From NCBI RefSeq assembly GCF_028595305.1, contig NZ_JAQQXS010000018.1:20179-84178 (forward strand): a DNA stretch of 64,000 bases, written 5' to 3'. Below are positions 38,170 to 45,845 of the stretch, one piece after another. Source of the DNA: Roseateles koreensis. GTDB lineage: Bacteria > Pseudomonadota > Gammaproteobacteria > Burkholderiales > Burkholderiaceae_C. How positions within the stretch are numbered: position 1 is the stretch's first letter; every line of letters starts with the position of its first letter. The notes beneath the pieces were generated by a model. That model searched no databases. It saw nothing but the letters and a program-made list of their open reading frames with translations, and was not told the origin of the DNA. Position numbers and translations under genes: made by a program.

Positions 38170-38466
38170 TCACTCCATCACCGTGCCACGGCACAAGTAA
38201 CGCGCTAGCGCTGCGGTAGAGACGAAGCCCAGCAAGGCGACGATCAAGGCAGCCTCGAAAAGCATCTCGTTGCCCCAGCGGATTCCCAGCAAAACCACCA
38301 GCGCCACGACGTTGATGTAGAGCGTGTCAAGCGCCATCACCCGATCGGGTGCGCTGGGGCCTCGCAGCAGTCGCCACCCACACATCAGCATGGCCAAGCC
38401 AACGGCCGCACTGGCAAAGTCGAGCGCCCCGGACAAAAAAGGCTGGGCGTTTGAAAAAAGCATCAT
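38170..38466 (-). CDS. mnhF: Cation/proton antiporter subunit F
   Basis: 98-aa subunit with three predicted TM helices. The conserved GPSAPDRVMALDTLYINVVAL motif is near residues 36-56. It overlaps mnhE by 4 nt (ATGA type), so translation is coupled. As in other Mrp systems it is required for assembly of the full complex. Confidence 0.9.
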   Translation of the reverse strand: MMLFSNAQPFLSGALDFASAAVGLAMLMCGWRLLRGPSAPDRVMALDTLYINVVALVVLLGIRWGNEMLFEAALIVALLGFVSTAALARYLCRGTVME

Positions 38467-38999
38467 GCAAAGATCTCCATCAAAGGCTGCTCATAGCGCT
38501 GCTTGATCTGTGCCGCAAGCGCGGCGGGGTTCGCGCCACCATTCAAGGCGTGGACGAGAAGATGCCCCCGGTCAGGCGTCACCACACAAGACACCGTGCC
38601 CGGCGTGGTGGTGATGATGATGGCCAGCAGCGCCACGGCATCTGCCTGCTGAAGTGCCAAGGGCACCTGCACCCACGCCGGCACGGCCTTCGCCCAGGGC
38701 CACAACACCAAGCGGGCAACGGTCAGATTGGCCACGACGATGTCCCAAAGAACCAGCCCGGCCAAACGCAGCGCCACAAAAAATACGCGCAGACCGCCCG
38801 CCTTCAGCACAAGGGCTGGCCCCAAAAAACCTCGCAACCACCGCGGCACGAGCCAGGCGAACACACAGGCCATCAACAAAGCGGCGGGCGCGATGCTTTG
38901 CTGCAGCAGCAACCAAACCGCGGCCAGCAAGACAGAAAGCCAAGGGTGGGGAAATGCCCCTGTCGGCGATGTCACTGACGGTTTCGACTCAGAGGCCAT
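38463..38999 (-). CDS. mnhE: Cation/proton antiporter subunit E
   Basis: 178-aa subunit. Hydrophobic N-terminal helices are followed by a cytoplasmic domain with TTTPGTVSCVVTPDRGHLLVHAL near residues 125-150, the family landmark. The start at 38999 (MASESKPS) gives an 11-nt overlap with mnhD. An in-frame ATG at 39026 is possible but overlaps more. Confidence 0.9.
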   Translation of the reverse strand: MASESKPSVTSPTGAFPHPWLSVLLAAVWLLLQQSIAPAALLMACVFAWLVPRWLRGFLGPALVLKAGGLRVFFVALRLAGLVLWDIVVANLTVARLVLWPWAKAVPAWVQVPLALQQADAVALLAIIITTTPGTVSCVVTPDRGHLLVHALNGGANPAALAAQIKQRYEQPLMEIFA

Positions 39000-40665
39000 G
39001 CTTGCCTTCATCCGTTGGAAATGCATCGGGAGCCACCGGAGTGCTCATTGATGGCATCGCTGGCGAGATTAGAGGGGCACCCGCCGGCGGATAGGGCTTG
39101 AGCGCATCCCGGCCCATTGCCTCGCCCAGAGCGGCGCGCCCATAGGCTGCCCGGTCGCCCAATTGCACCGCCGCGGCCGTGGTGTAACGCTGAACGGGGG
39201 CGGCGAACACGCTCAAACCTACGCTTGCAGCCAACAAGCTGCACGTGGCCAGGATCAGCTTGGGGCTGCTGCCTGCATGGGAGGCTTCGGGGGCGTCGTC
39301 GCTCACGTGCCAGAACAAAATGCTGCCAGCCCGCGCCAAGCCCAGCAAGGTACAAAACCCCACCACCAGCAGTACCGTCCACACCCAGGTTGACCCAGGG
39401 TGGTTCGTTGCGGCCTGCAGCAACATCAGCTTGCCGATGAAGCCGGGCAGCGGCGGCAGGCCCGCCGTAGAGGCGGCGGCCAGCAACATCATCAAACCCA
39501 ACAAGACCGGTTGTGCCACTGCTGAAGCCGGCTGCAACAAGCCCCCGGCGTCACCACGCTGGGCCGCCACCAATTCAGCCAACAAAAAGAGCCCGGCAAT
39601 GACCAAGGTGCTATTGATCATGTAGTAGAGGCCCGCACTCCAGGCGAACGGGGTCATCAGCCCGACGCCCACCAGCACGGTGCCGACCGAAGCCACGGTC
39701 AGCCACGCCACCAGCCGCGCCAGGGTGTGGGCCGCCAATGCGCCCAGCACGCCCATCACCGAGGTCGCCAGGGCCAGCGGCAAAAGCAGGGTTTCAACCA
39801 GCGGGCCGGCAAATATCACGCCATGCACGCGCAAAATCGCATACACCCCCACCTTGGTCATGATGGCGAACAAGGCCGCCACCGGCGGGCTGGCCGTGGC
39901 GTAGGTCGCGGGGAGCCACATCGACAGCGGCATCAGCGCCGCCTTGAAACCGAACACCAGCAAGAGCAACATCGCCGCCAGCTGCACCCAGCTCGCATCG
40001 GCCGGCGCCAATTGGGGCACACGCAAGGCCAGGTCCGCCATGTTCAGGCTGCCCACCTTGGCGTAGACCAAGCCCAGCCCAATCAAAAACACCGTTGAGG
40101 CCACCAGATTCATCGCAACATAGTGCAAGCCAACCCGAAAGCGTGCCGCCCCCTGCCCGTGCACCATCAGCACATAAGAAGCGATCAACAGCACCTCGAA
40201 AAACACGAAAAGATTGAACAAATCGCCGCTGACGAAAGCGCCATTCAAGCCCATCAACTGGAACTGGAACAGCGCGTGGAAGTAGCGCCCATGCGCGTCC
40301 CACCCCCCGCTGGCGTACCACAGCACCGGCACGGCCACGCTGGCCGTCAGCAGCAGCATCAAGGCGCCGAGGCGGTCCACCATCAGCGCGATACCAAAGG
40401 GGGCGGGCCAAGCCCCCACGTGATAACTTATCAACTCCCCGGTGGCTGCGCGGCTGACCAGGGCCAGCGCGACCCCTCCCCCCAAGACCGCTGAGAGCAG
40501 CCCCAAACGCCGCGCCCACAGCAATTTGTGGTGCCCGTGCCCACCATGCGAGTCGCCACCGTGCCCGCCCATCAGCAACAGGGCAACACCGGTCAAGGCC
40601 GGCAATAGAACCGGCAGCACCGGGAGCATCGGCCAACCCAAGACTTGCAGCAGCCACGCGTTCAT
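38989..40665 (-). CDS. mnhD: Cation/proton antiporter subunit D
   Basis: 558-aa NuoM/N-like proton-translocating membrane subunit with about 14 TM helices. It has the proton_antipo_M core (FFEVLLIASYVLMVHG near 150; KAALMPLSMWLPATYA near 240 with the conserved Lys). A His-rich GGHGGDSHGGHGHHK stretch sits near residues 33-47 between the first two helices, unusual for this subunit. It overlaps mnhC by 4 nt. Confidence 0.93.
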   Translation of the reverse strand: MNAWLLQVLGWPMLPVLPVLLPALTGVALLLMGGHGGDSHGGHGHHKLLWARRLGLLSAVLGGGVALALVSRAATGELISYHVGAWPAPFGIALMVDRLGALMLLLTASVAVPVLWYASGGWDAHGRYFHALFQFQLMGLNGAFVSGDLFNLFVFFEVLLIASYVLMVHGQGAARFRVGLHYVAMNLVASTVFLIGLGLVYAKVGSLNMADLALRVPQLAPADASWVQLAAMLLLLVFGFKAALMPLSMWLPATYATASPPVAALFAIMTKVGVYAILRVHGVIFAGPLVETLLLPLALATSVMGVLGALAAHTLARLVAWLTVASVGTVLVGVGLMTPFAWSAGLYYMINSTLVIAGLFLLAELVAAQRGDAGGLLQPASAVAQPVLLGLMMLLAAASTAGLPPLPGFIGKLMLLQAATNHPGSTWVWTVLLVVGFCTLLGLARAGSILFWHVSDDAPEASHAGSSPKLILATCSLLAASVGLSVFAAPVQRYTTAAAVQLGDRAAYGRAALGEAMGRDALKPYPPAGAPLISPAMPSMSTPVAPDAFPTDEGKHGL

Positions 40666-41039
40666 GCGCCCTCGCCTTCTGAGTTCGCCACGCCGCCGGT
40701 GCTCGGGTCCGGCTGCCCATCCACATGGTCTGAGCCGCTCTCGAACCGGCCGCGTACCGCCAGGCTGAGCAAAAAGGCAGTGGTAGCAAAGCCGATCACG
40801 ATGGCCGTCAGCGCCAGCGCCTGAGGCAAGGGGTCGGCCATCACGGCCGCGCCGCTACCCAGAATTGCCGGGGCCGCCATCCACAAGCGCCCCATGGCGA
40901 ACAAGAACACATTGACCACATAGCCCAAGAGGCTCAGGCCCAGCACGACTTGAAAGCTGCGCCCTTGCAGCAGCAAATACACCCCGCAGGCAGTGACCCA
41001 CCCCAAGCCGGTGGCCAGCAAAAATTCCATGCTCAGCAT
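40662..41039 (-). CDS. mnhC: Cation/proton antiporter subunit C
   Basis: 125-aa NuoK-like subunit with three TM helices and the LPQALALTAIVIGFATTAF signature near residues 70-90. The ATG at 41039 overlaps the mnhAB stop by 7 nt. A second ATG three codons later is also possible. Confidence 0.92.
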   Translation of the reverse strand: MLSMEFLLATGLGWVTACGVYLLLQGRSFQVVLGLSLLGYVVNVFLFAMGRLWMAAPAILGSGAAVMADPLPQALALTAIVIGFATTAFLLSLAVRGRFESGSDHVDGQPDPSTGGVANSEGEGA

Positions 41040-43930
41040 GACGCGCCCTCCCCGCCCTTGCTGGCGTGCGCAAATGACGACAACATCAACATCGTCGCGC
41101 CCACCACCATGATGTAAACGCCCAGATCAAACGCGGCGGCAGACGCCAGCGGAATTTCACCCAAAAACTCCAGACCAGGCACGCTCGGGTGCCCATGGGC
41201 ACTGGTCAAAAACGGTTGGCCGAACAAGAAACTGGCGATGCCCGTCAGGCTCGCAATACCCAGCCCGAGGCCCAGCCAACGCACATAGCGTCCGCCCGAG
41301 CGCGCGTGCAACAAAGCTTCGGCCCGCTGCTGGCCCAGCGCCATGTACTGCAGAATCAGCGCGGCCGCTGTGATCAGGCCCGCAATAAACCCCCCGCCCG
41401 GCTGGTTGTGGCCCCGCCAAAAAATATGAGCACTCAAGAGCAAAGCCAAAGGCAGCACCCATCGCGCCACGCGCTGTAACAGCAAGGGTTCTTGGCGAAA
41501 GCGCCAACGTCGCCCGCCAGCGTCGCCTGCTGGCCGCTTGGCGCGCATGCCGTCCAGCACCGCCAGCACGCCCAATGCAGCGATCCCAAGCACGGTGATT
41601 TCGCCAAACGTGTCGTAGCCCCGGAAGTCCACCAAAATCACGTTCACCACATTGCTGCCACCGCCCCCCGGCAGCGACTGCGCCAGAAAATACCAGGACA
41701 AGCTCTCATGTTGGCTGCTGAGCACGGCCCAACTGATGGCGGTGACGCCCGCACCGCACGCCAGGGCCAGCGCGGCGGCTCGCCACGGCGGGCCGCCGCG
41801 GCGCATTGCTTTCGTCAATGGAGGCGTCGTTTGTGGAAGCAGCCCCAAGCCCATCAGCAGCATCACGGTCGACACCACATCCACCGTGAGTTGCGTCAGC
41901 GCAAGGTCCGGTGCGGACAGTGACAAAAACACCAGCGAGCCCATCAAACCGATACCACCGCACAGCACCACGGCCACATAACGCTGAGCCTGCAGGCGCA
42001 GTAACACTGCGCCTAGCGCCATCAGCAGCAACCACAACGCCACCGCTAAAGGGGGTGCGGGCAACAAGGGCCGAGTGATCGCTGAAGGGGAGAACGGCCA
42101 GCTAACCCCACCCGGCCAAAAGGCCCAGCAGCCCAGCACCAGCGCGGAAACCAGCAAGGTCGCCAAATAGCGTTGCAGGCTACCGCTTTCAAACCGTCGG
42201 GTCAGCCCGCCGGCCATCGCCAGCAAGCCCGCCATGCCAGCATCAAACACCTGCTTGCCACCGACTGAGCGCGGCAAATAGGCATGCAAACGCCCACCAC
42301 GCTGCAGCCAGAAGTAGAGCACCACGCCACCCAGCACCGCCACCAGGCTCATCAGCAAGGGCACGTTGAAGCCATGCCACAGGGCCAGATGCAACGGCGC
42401 CAGCGGCTCACCCAACATGGCGGCTGCGGCTGACTGCAGCAGTGGGCCCACGGTCTGCATGGGGAACAGGCCGACGCCCAGACACACCAGCACCAAAATC
42501 AGCACGGGCAGCTTCATGCCCCAGGGAGGTTCGTGGGGATGAGGCTGGGGCAAATCCCGACTAGGGCCGTTGAAAAATACGTCATACACCAATCGAAGCG
42601 AATAGGCGACCGAACACAGCCCCGCCAAATTGGCGATCAAAGCAATGGTCCACGCAAAATTGCCACCTATGCCGGCATGCAAGGCCTGCTCAAACATCAA
42701 CTCCTTCGACAAAAATCCGTTGAAGGGCGGCAAGCCCGCCATGGCAGCACTGGCCAGCAAGCCTAGGCTACCAACCCAGGGCATGACCTGCATCAGCCCG
42801 CCAAGGCGGCGCATATCGCGGGTGCCCGTCTCGTGATCGACGATGCCCGCTGTCATGAAAAGCGCCGCCTTGAAGCTGGCATGGTTCAGGATGTGAAACA
42901 TCGCCACGGCCGCTGACATGGGCGAGCGCAAGCCAATCAAAAAGGTGATGAAGCCCAGATGGCTGATGGTGGAATAGGCCAACAGCCCCTTCATGTCATG
43001 CTTGAAAATGGCGACGAATGCGCCAAACGCCATCGTCAACAGGCCCACCGGCGTCACGATGAGCTCAAACAACCCCTCCCCGCCGATCACCGGATACAGG
43101 CGAGCCAGCAAAAACAAGCCCGCCTTCACCATGGTGGCTGAGTGCAGATAGGCGGAAGCCGGCGTCGGCGCCGCCATGGCCTGGGGCAACCAGAAGTGAA
43201 ACGGGAGTTGTGCACTCTTGGTGAAGCAGCCGATCAAGATCAAGATCAAGGCGGCCGGATAGCGCGTATCGCTCAACACCGCTTGGCGCAAACTCGGCCC
43301 GCCGATGAACATCTGCGACAAATCGTAGCTGCCACACATCTGCCCCAGCAAAATCACGCCGGCCAGCAAAGCCAACCCACCGCCGCCGGTCATGGCCAGG
43401 GCCATGCGCGCGCCCTCGCTGGCCTCTGCCTTCTCTCCCCAAAAGCCGACCAACAAAAATGAGGTGATGCTGGTCATCTCCCAGAACACCACCAGCAAGA
43501 GCAAATTGTCAGACAGTGCGATGCCCAGCATCGCCGCCATGAACACCAGCAACAGGCAATAGAACTTGACCAAGGAATCGGTCGGGCTCAAGTAGAACGC
43601 CGCGTACAGCACGATCAGCAAACCGATGCCAGTAATCATGCCGCCGAACAGCAAGGAGAGCCCATCGAGCCTGAAGCCCAGGTTCAGCCCGATCGTCGGC
43701 ACCCAATCTGCATGAAACAGCAAGACCTGCCCCTGCAGCACCCCTGGCGCTTCTTGCAGGAGCAGCACCAAGGCGGCAGCGGTCACCGCAGCGGCAACCC
43801 AGGCCGGCGCAAAACGCCAGGCCGGGCCCAGCAACGCCCGGCCAACCCCGTCCCCGAAACGGCCCAACAGCACGCACAAACCCGTGCCAAGCAAGAGGGG
43901 CAGCAAAATGACCGTAACAAGCGGATTCAT
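41033..43930 (-). CDS. mnhA: Cation/proton antiporter fused subunit A+B
   Basis: 965-aa subunit. Residues 1 to about 800 are the NuoL-like subunit A (MTSITSFLLVGFW near 115, FHFWLPQAMAAPTPASAYLHSATMVKAG region near 235 with conserved Lys/His). The remaining part carries the MrpB-like domain with NQPGGGFIAGLITAAALILQYMALG near 870. This A+B fusion is usual for Pha-type systems of Gram-negatives. The ATG at 43930 is preferred. An in-frame ATG at 43984 would add 18 residues that span a terminator-like hairpin. The frame stays open far upstream through fumarase antisense, which is not coding. Role: Na+ or K+ extrusion and pH homeostasis. Confidence 0.92.
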   Translation of the reverse strand: MNPLVTVILLPLLLGTGLCVLLGRFGDGVGRALLGPAWRFAPAWVAAAVTAAALVLLLQEAPGVLQGQVLLFHADWVPTIGLNLGFRLDGLSLLFGGMITGIGLLIVLYAAFYLSPTDSLVKFYCLLLVFMAAMLGIALSDNLLLLVVFWEMTSITSFLLVGFWGEKAEASEGARMALAMTGGGGLALLAGVILLGQMCGSYDLSQMFIGGPSLRQAVLSDTRYPAALILILIGCFTKSAQLPFHFWLPQAMAAPTPASAYLHSATMVKAGLFLLARLYPVIGGEGLFELIVTPVGLLTMAFGAFVAIFKHDMKGLLAYSTISHLGFITFLIGLRSPMSAAVAMFHILNHASFKAALFMTAGIVDHETGTRDMRRLGGLMQVMPWVGSLGLLASAAMAGLPPFNGFLSKELMFEQALHAGIGGNFAWTIALIANLAGLCSVAYSLRLVYDVFFNGPSRDLPQPHPHEPPWGMKLPVLILVLVCLGVGLFPMQTVGPLLQSAAAAMLGEPLAPLHLALWHGFNVPLLMSLVAVLGGVVLYFWLQRGGRLHAYLPRSVGGKQVFDAGMAGLLAMAGGLTRRFESGSLQRYLATLLVSALVLGCWAFWPGGVSWPFSPSAITRPLLPAPPLAVALWLLLMALGAVLLRLQAQRYVAVVLCGGIGLMGSLVFLSLSAPDLALTQLTVDVVSTVMLLMGLGLLPQTTPPLTKAMRRGGPPWRAAALALACGAGVTAISWAVLSSQHESLSWYFLAQSLPGGGGSNVVNVILVDFRGYDTFGEITVLGIAALGVLAVLDGMRAKRPAGDAGGRRWRFRQEPLLLQRVARWVLPLALLLSAHIFWRGHNQPGGGFIAGLITAAALILQYMALGQQRAEALLHARSGGRYVRWLGLGLGIASLTGIASFLFGQPFLTSAHGHPSVPGLEFLGEIPLASAAAFDLGVYIMVVGATMLMLSSFAHASKGGEGASC

Positions 43931-43948
43931 CAGATAGGCATCACCACG

Positions 43949-43976
43949 AAAAAACCGAAGGCGCAGCCACCTTCGG
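43949..43976 (-). terminator. Intrinsic terminator or attenuator in the leader of the mnh operon
   Basis: On the minus strand CCGAAGG and CCTTCGG form a 7-bp stem with an 8-nt loop, followed immediately by T6. It lies 19 nt before the mnhA ATG and just downstream of a TACAAT box, i.e. inside the operon's own leader rather than at an operon end. Confidence 0.65.
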
Positions 43977-43999
43977 CGGGGCATGCAGGGGCGCGGGCC

Positions 44000-44005
44000 A
44001 TTGTA
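44000..44005 (-). promoter_or_regulatory. Candidate -10 box (TACAAT) of the mnh operon
   Basis: TACAATGGCCC on the minus strand, identical over 11 nt to the element before dnaE. Initiation near 43993 would give a roughly 45-nt RNA ending at the terminator-like hairpin. Confidence 0.45.
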
Positions 44006-44122
44006 GGGTCGGCTTTTCAGCTTTTCGGCTTCCCTGCGATAGGGCGAAAGTGGCGTTAAAAGGCTTCGGCAAGCACGGTTCAGTAAACTCCGAGGATTCC
44101 GCCCAACTTTTCGGCCTTCATC

Positions 44123-45664
44123 ATGAGCACCACGATCAAGTACCAAGACCTTGTCGACAGCGTTGCCGCAGCGCTTCAGTACATCAGCTATTACCATCCG
44201 GCGGACTACATCGCCCACCTGGCACGGGCTTATGAGCGCGAGCAGAGCCCTGCCGCCAAAGACTCCATTGCGCAGATCCTGACCAACTCCAAGATGTGCG
44301 CCGAAGGCCGCCGCCCCATCTGCCAGGACACCGGCATCGTCAACGTGTTCCTGAAGATCGGCATGAATGTGCGCTTTGAAGGCTTCCCCGCCGGGCTGGA
44401 AGACGCCGTCAACGAGGGCGTGCGCCAGGCCTACAACCACCCCGACAACAAGCTGCGTGCCTCGGTCTTGAACGACCCCATCTTCGAGCGCAAGAACACC
44501 AAGGACAACACCCCCGCCGTCATCAGCGTGAGCATGGTGCAGGGCGACACGGTGGACGTGATGGTCGCCGCCAAGGGCGGTGGCTCCGAGAACAAGAGCA
44601 AGTTCATCATGATGAACCCCGGCGACAACATCGTTGACTGGGTGCTCAAGACGGTGCCGCTGATGGGTGCCGGCTGGTGCCCGCCCGGCATGCTGGGCAT
44701 CGGTGTGGGCGGCACGGCTGAAAAAGCCATGCTGCTGGCCAAGGAATCGTTGATGGAAGACATCGACATGTACGAGTTGCTGGCGCGCGGCCCCCAGAAC
44801 AAGCTGGAAGAAATGCGCATCGAGCTGTACGAGAAGGTCAACGCGTTGGGCATCGGCGCACAAGGCCTGGGCGGCCTGACGACGGTGCTGGACATCAAGA
44901 TCAAAACCTACCCGACCCACGCGGCCAGCAAGCCGGTGGCAATGATCCCTAACTGCGCGGCAACACGGCATGCGCACTTCGTGCTGGACGGCTCCGGCCC
45001 CAGCTACCTCGAAGCGCCCAGCCTCGACCTGTGGCCCGATGTGCACTGGGCCCCCGACTACAACAAGAGCAAGCGCGTTGACCTGAACGCACTCACCAAG
45101 GCAGACGTCGCCAGTTGGAAGCCGGGCGACACCCTCTTGCTGAACGGCAAGATGCTGACCGGCCGTGACGCAGCGCACAAGCGCATCGCTGACATGCTGG
45201 CCAAGGGCGAAAAGCTGCCCGTGGACTTCACCAACCGCGTGATCTATTACGTTGGCCCGGTGGACCCGGTGCGCGATGAAGTCGTTGGTCCCGCCGGCCC
45301 GACCACCGCCACCCGCATGGACGGCTTCACCCGCATGATGCTGGAGAAGACTGGCCTGATTGCCATGGTGGGCAAGGCCGAACGCGGCCCCGTCGCCATC
45401 GAAGCCATCAAGGACAACGGCAGTGCCTACCTGATGGCCGTCGGCGGCGCCGCCTACCTGGTGAGCAAGGCCATCAAGGCCGCGCCCGTGGTGGGCTTTG
45501 CCGATCTGGGCATGGAAGCCATCTATGAATTCGACGTGGTCGACATGCCCGTCACCGTAGCGGTGGATGCCGGCGGCACCAGCGCCCACATCACCGGCCC
45601 AGCCGAGTGGAAAGAGCGCATTGCCTCGGGCAAGACGTTGAGCATTCCCATCGCGCAAGCTTGA
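44123..45664 (+). CDS. fumA: Class I (iron-sulfur) fumarate hydratase
   Basis: 513-aa oxygen-sensitive TCA-cycle enzyme. The N-terminal domain carries ICQDTGIVNVF near residue 66 and a GWCPPGMLGIGVGGT motif near 187. CAATRHAHF near 278 supplies the third likely [4Fe-4S] ligand Cys. The C-terminal domain has TTATRMDGFTRMML and GGTSAHITGP motifs. Length matches single-chain FumA/B rather than split alpha/beta enzymes. It is monocistronic, with a TAAACT -10-like box about 35 nt upstream and a strong terminator downstream. Confidence 0.96.
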   Translation: MSTTIKYQDLVDSVAAALQYISYYHPADYIAHLARAYEREQSPAAKDSIAQILTNSKMCAEGRRPICQDTGIVNVFLKIGMNVRFEGFPAGLEDAVNEGVRQAYNHPDNKLRASVLNDPIFERKNTKDNTPAVISVSMVQGDTVDVMVAAKGGGSENKSKFIMMNPGDNIVDWVLKTVPLMGAGWCPPGMLGIGVGGTAEKAMLLAKESLMEDIDMYELLARGPQNKLEEMRIELYEKVNALGIGAQGLGGLTTVLDIKIKTYPTHAASKPVAMIPNCAATRHAHFVLDGSGPSYLEAPSLDLWPDVHWAPDYNKSKRVDLNALTKADVASWKPGDTLLLNGKMLTGRDAAHKRIADMLAKGEKLPVDFTNRVIYYVGPVDPVRDEVVGPAGPTTATRMDGFTRMMLEKTGLIAMVGKAERGPVAIEAIKDNGSAYLMAVGGAAYLVSKAIKAAPVVGFADLGMEAIYEFDVVDMPVTVAVDAGGTSAHITGPAEWKERIASGKTLSIPIAQA

Positions 45665-45722
45665 AGCAGTGATGGCATGAAAGATTGACTCCGGCTCGGC
45701 CTGGCGCCCAGCCTGGAGCCAA

Positions 45723-45760
45723 AGAGCAGCGGTATCGCCAGACACCGCTGCTCTTTTTTT
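45723..45760 (+). terminator. Rho-independent terminator of fumA
   Basis: AGAGCAGCGGT and ACCGCTGCTCT form a perfect 11-bp stem with a 10-nt loop, followed by T7. Confidence 0.9.
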
Positions 45761-45845
45761 ATTGCGCAGGACGAAAGGTCAAAGTCACCGAAGTGCATTT
45801 CGCCAACGGCCTCACAATGCGCGCAGTTCGCTCAACGGGTTCATC

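Noticed and set aside
41033..45745. 1570-codon open frame on the minus strand covering mnhA and extending across fumA
   Set aside because: Only the part from 43930 (or at most 43984) to 41033 has antiporter homology; the rest is antisense to the intact fumarase gene and reflects GC-rich codon bias.
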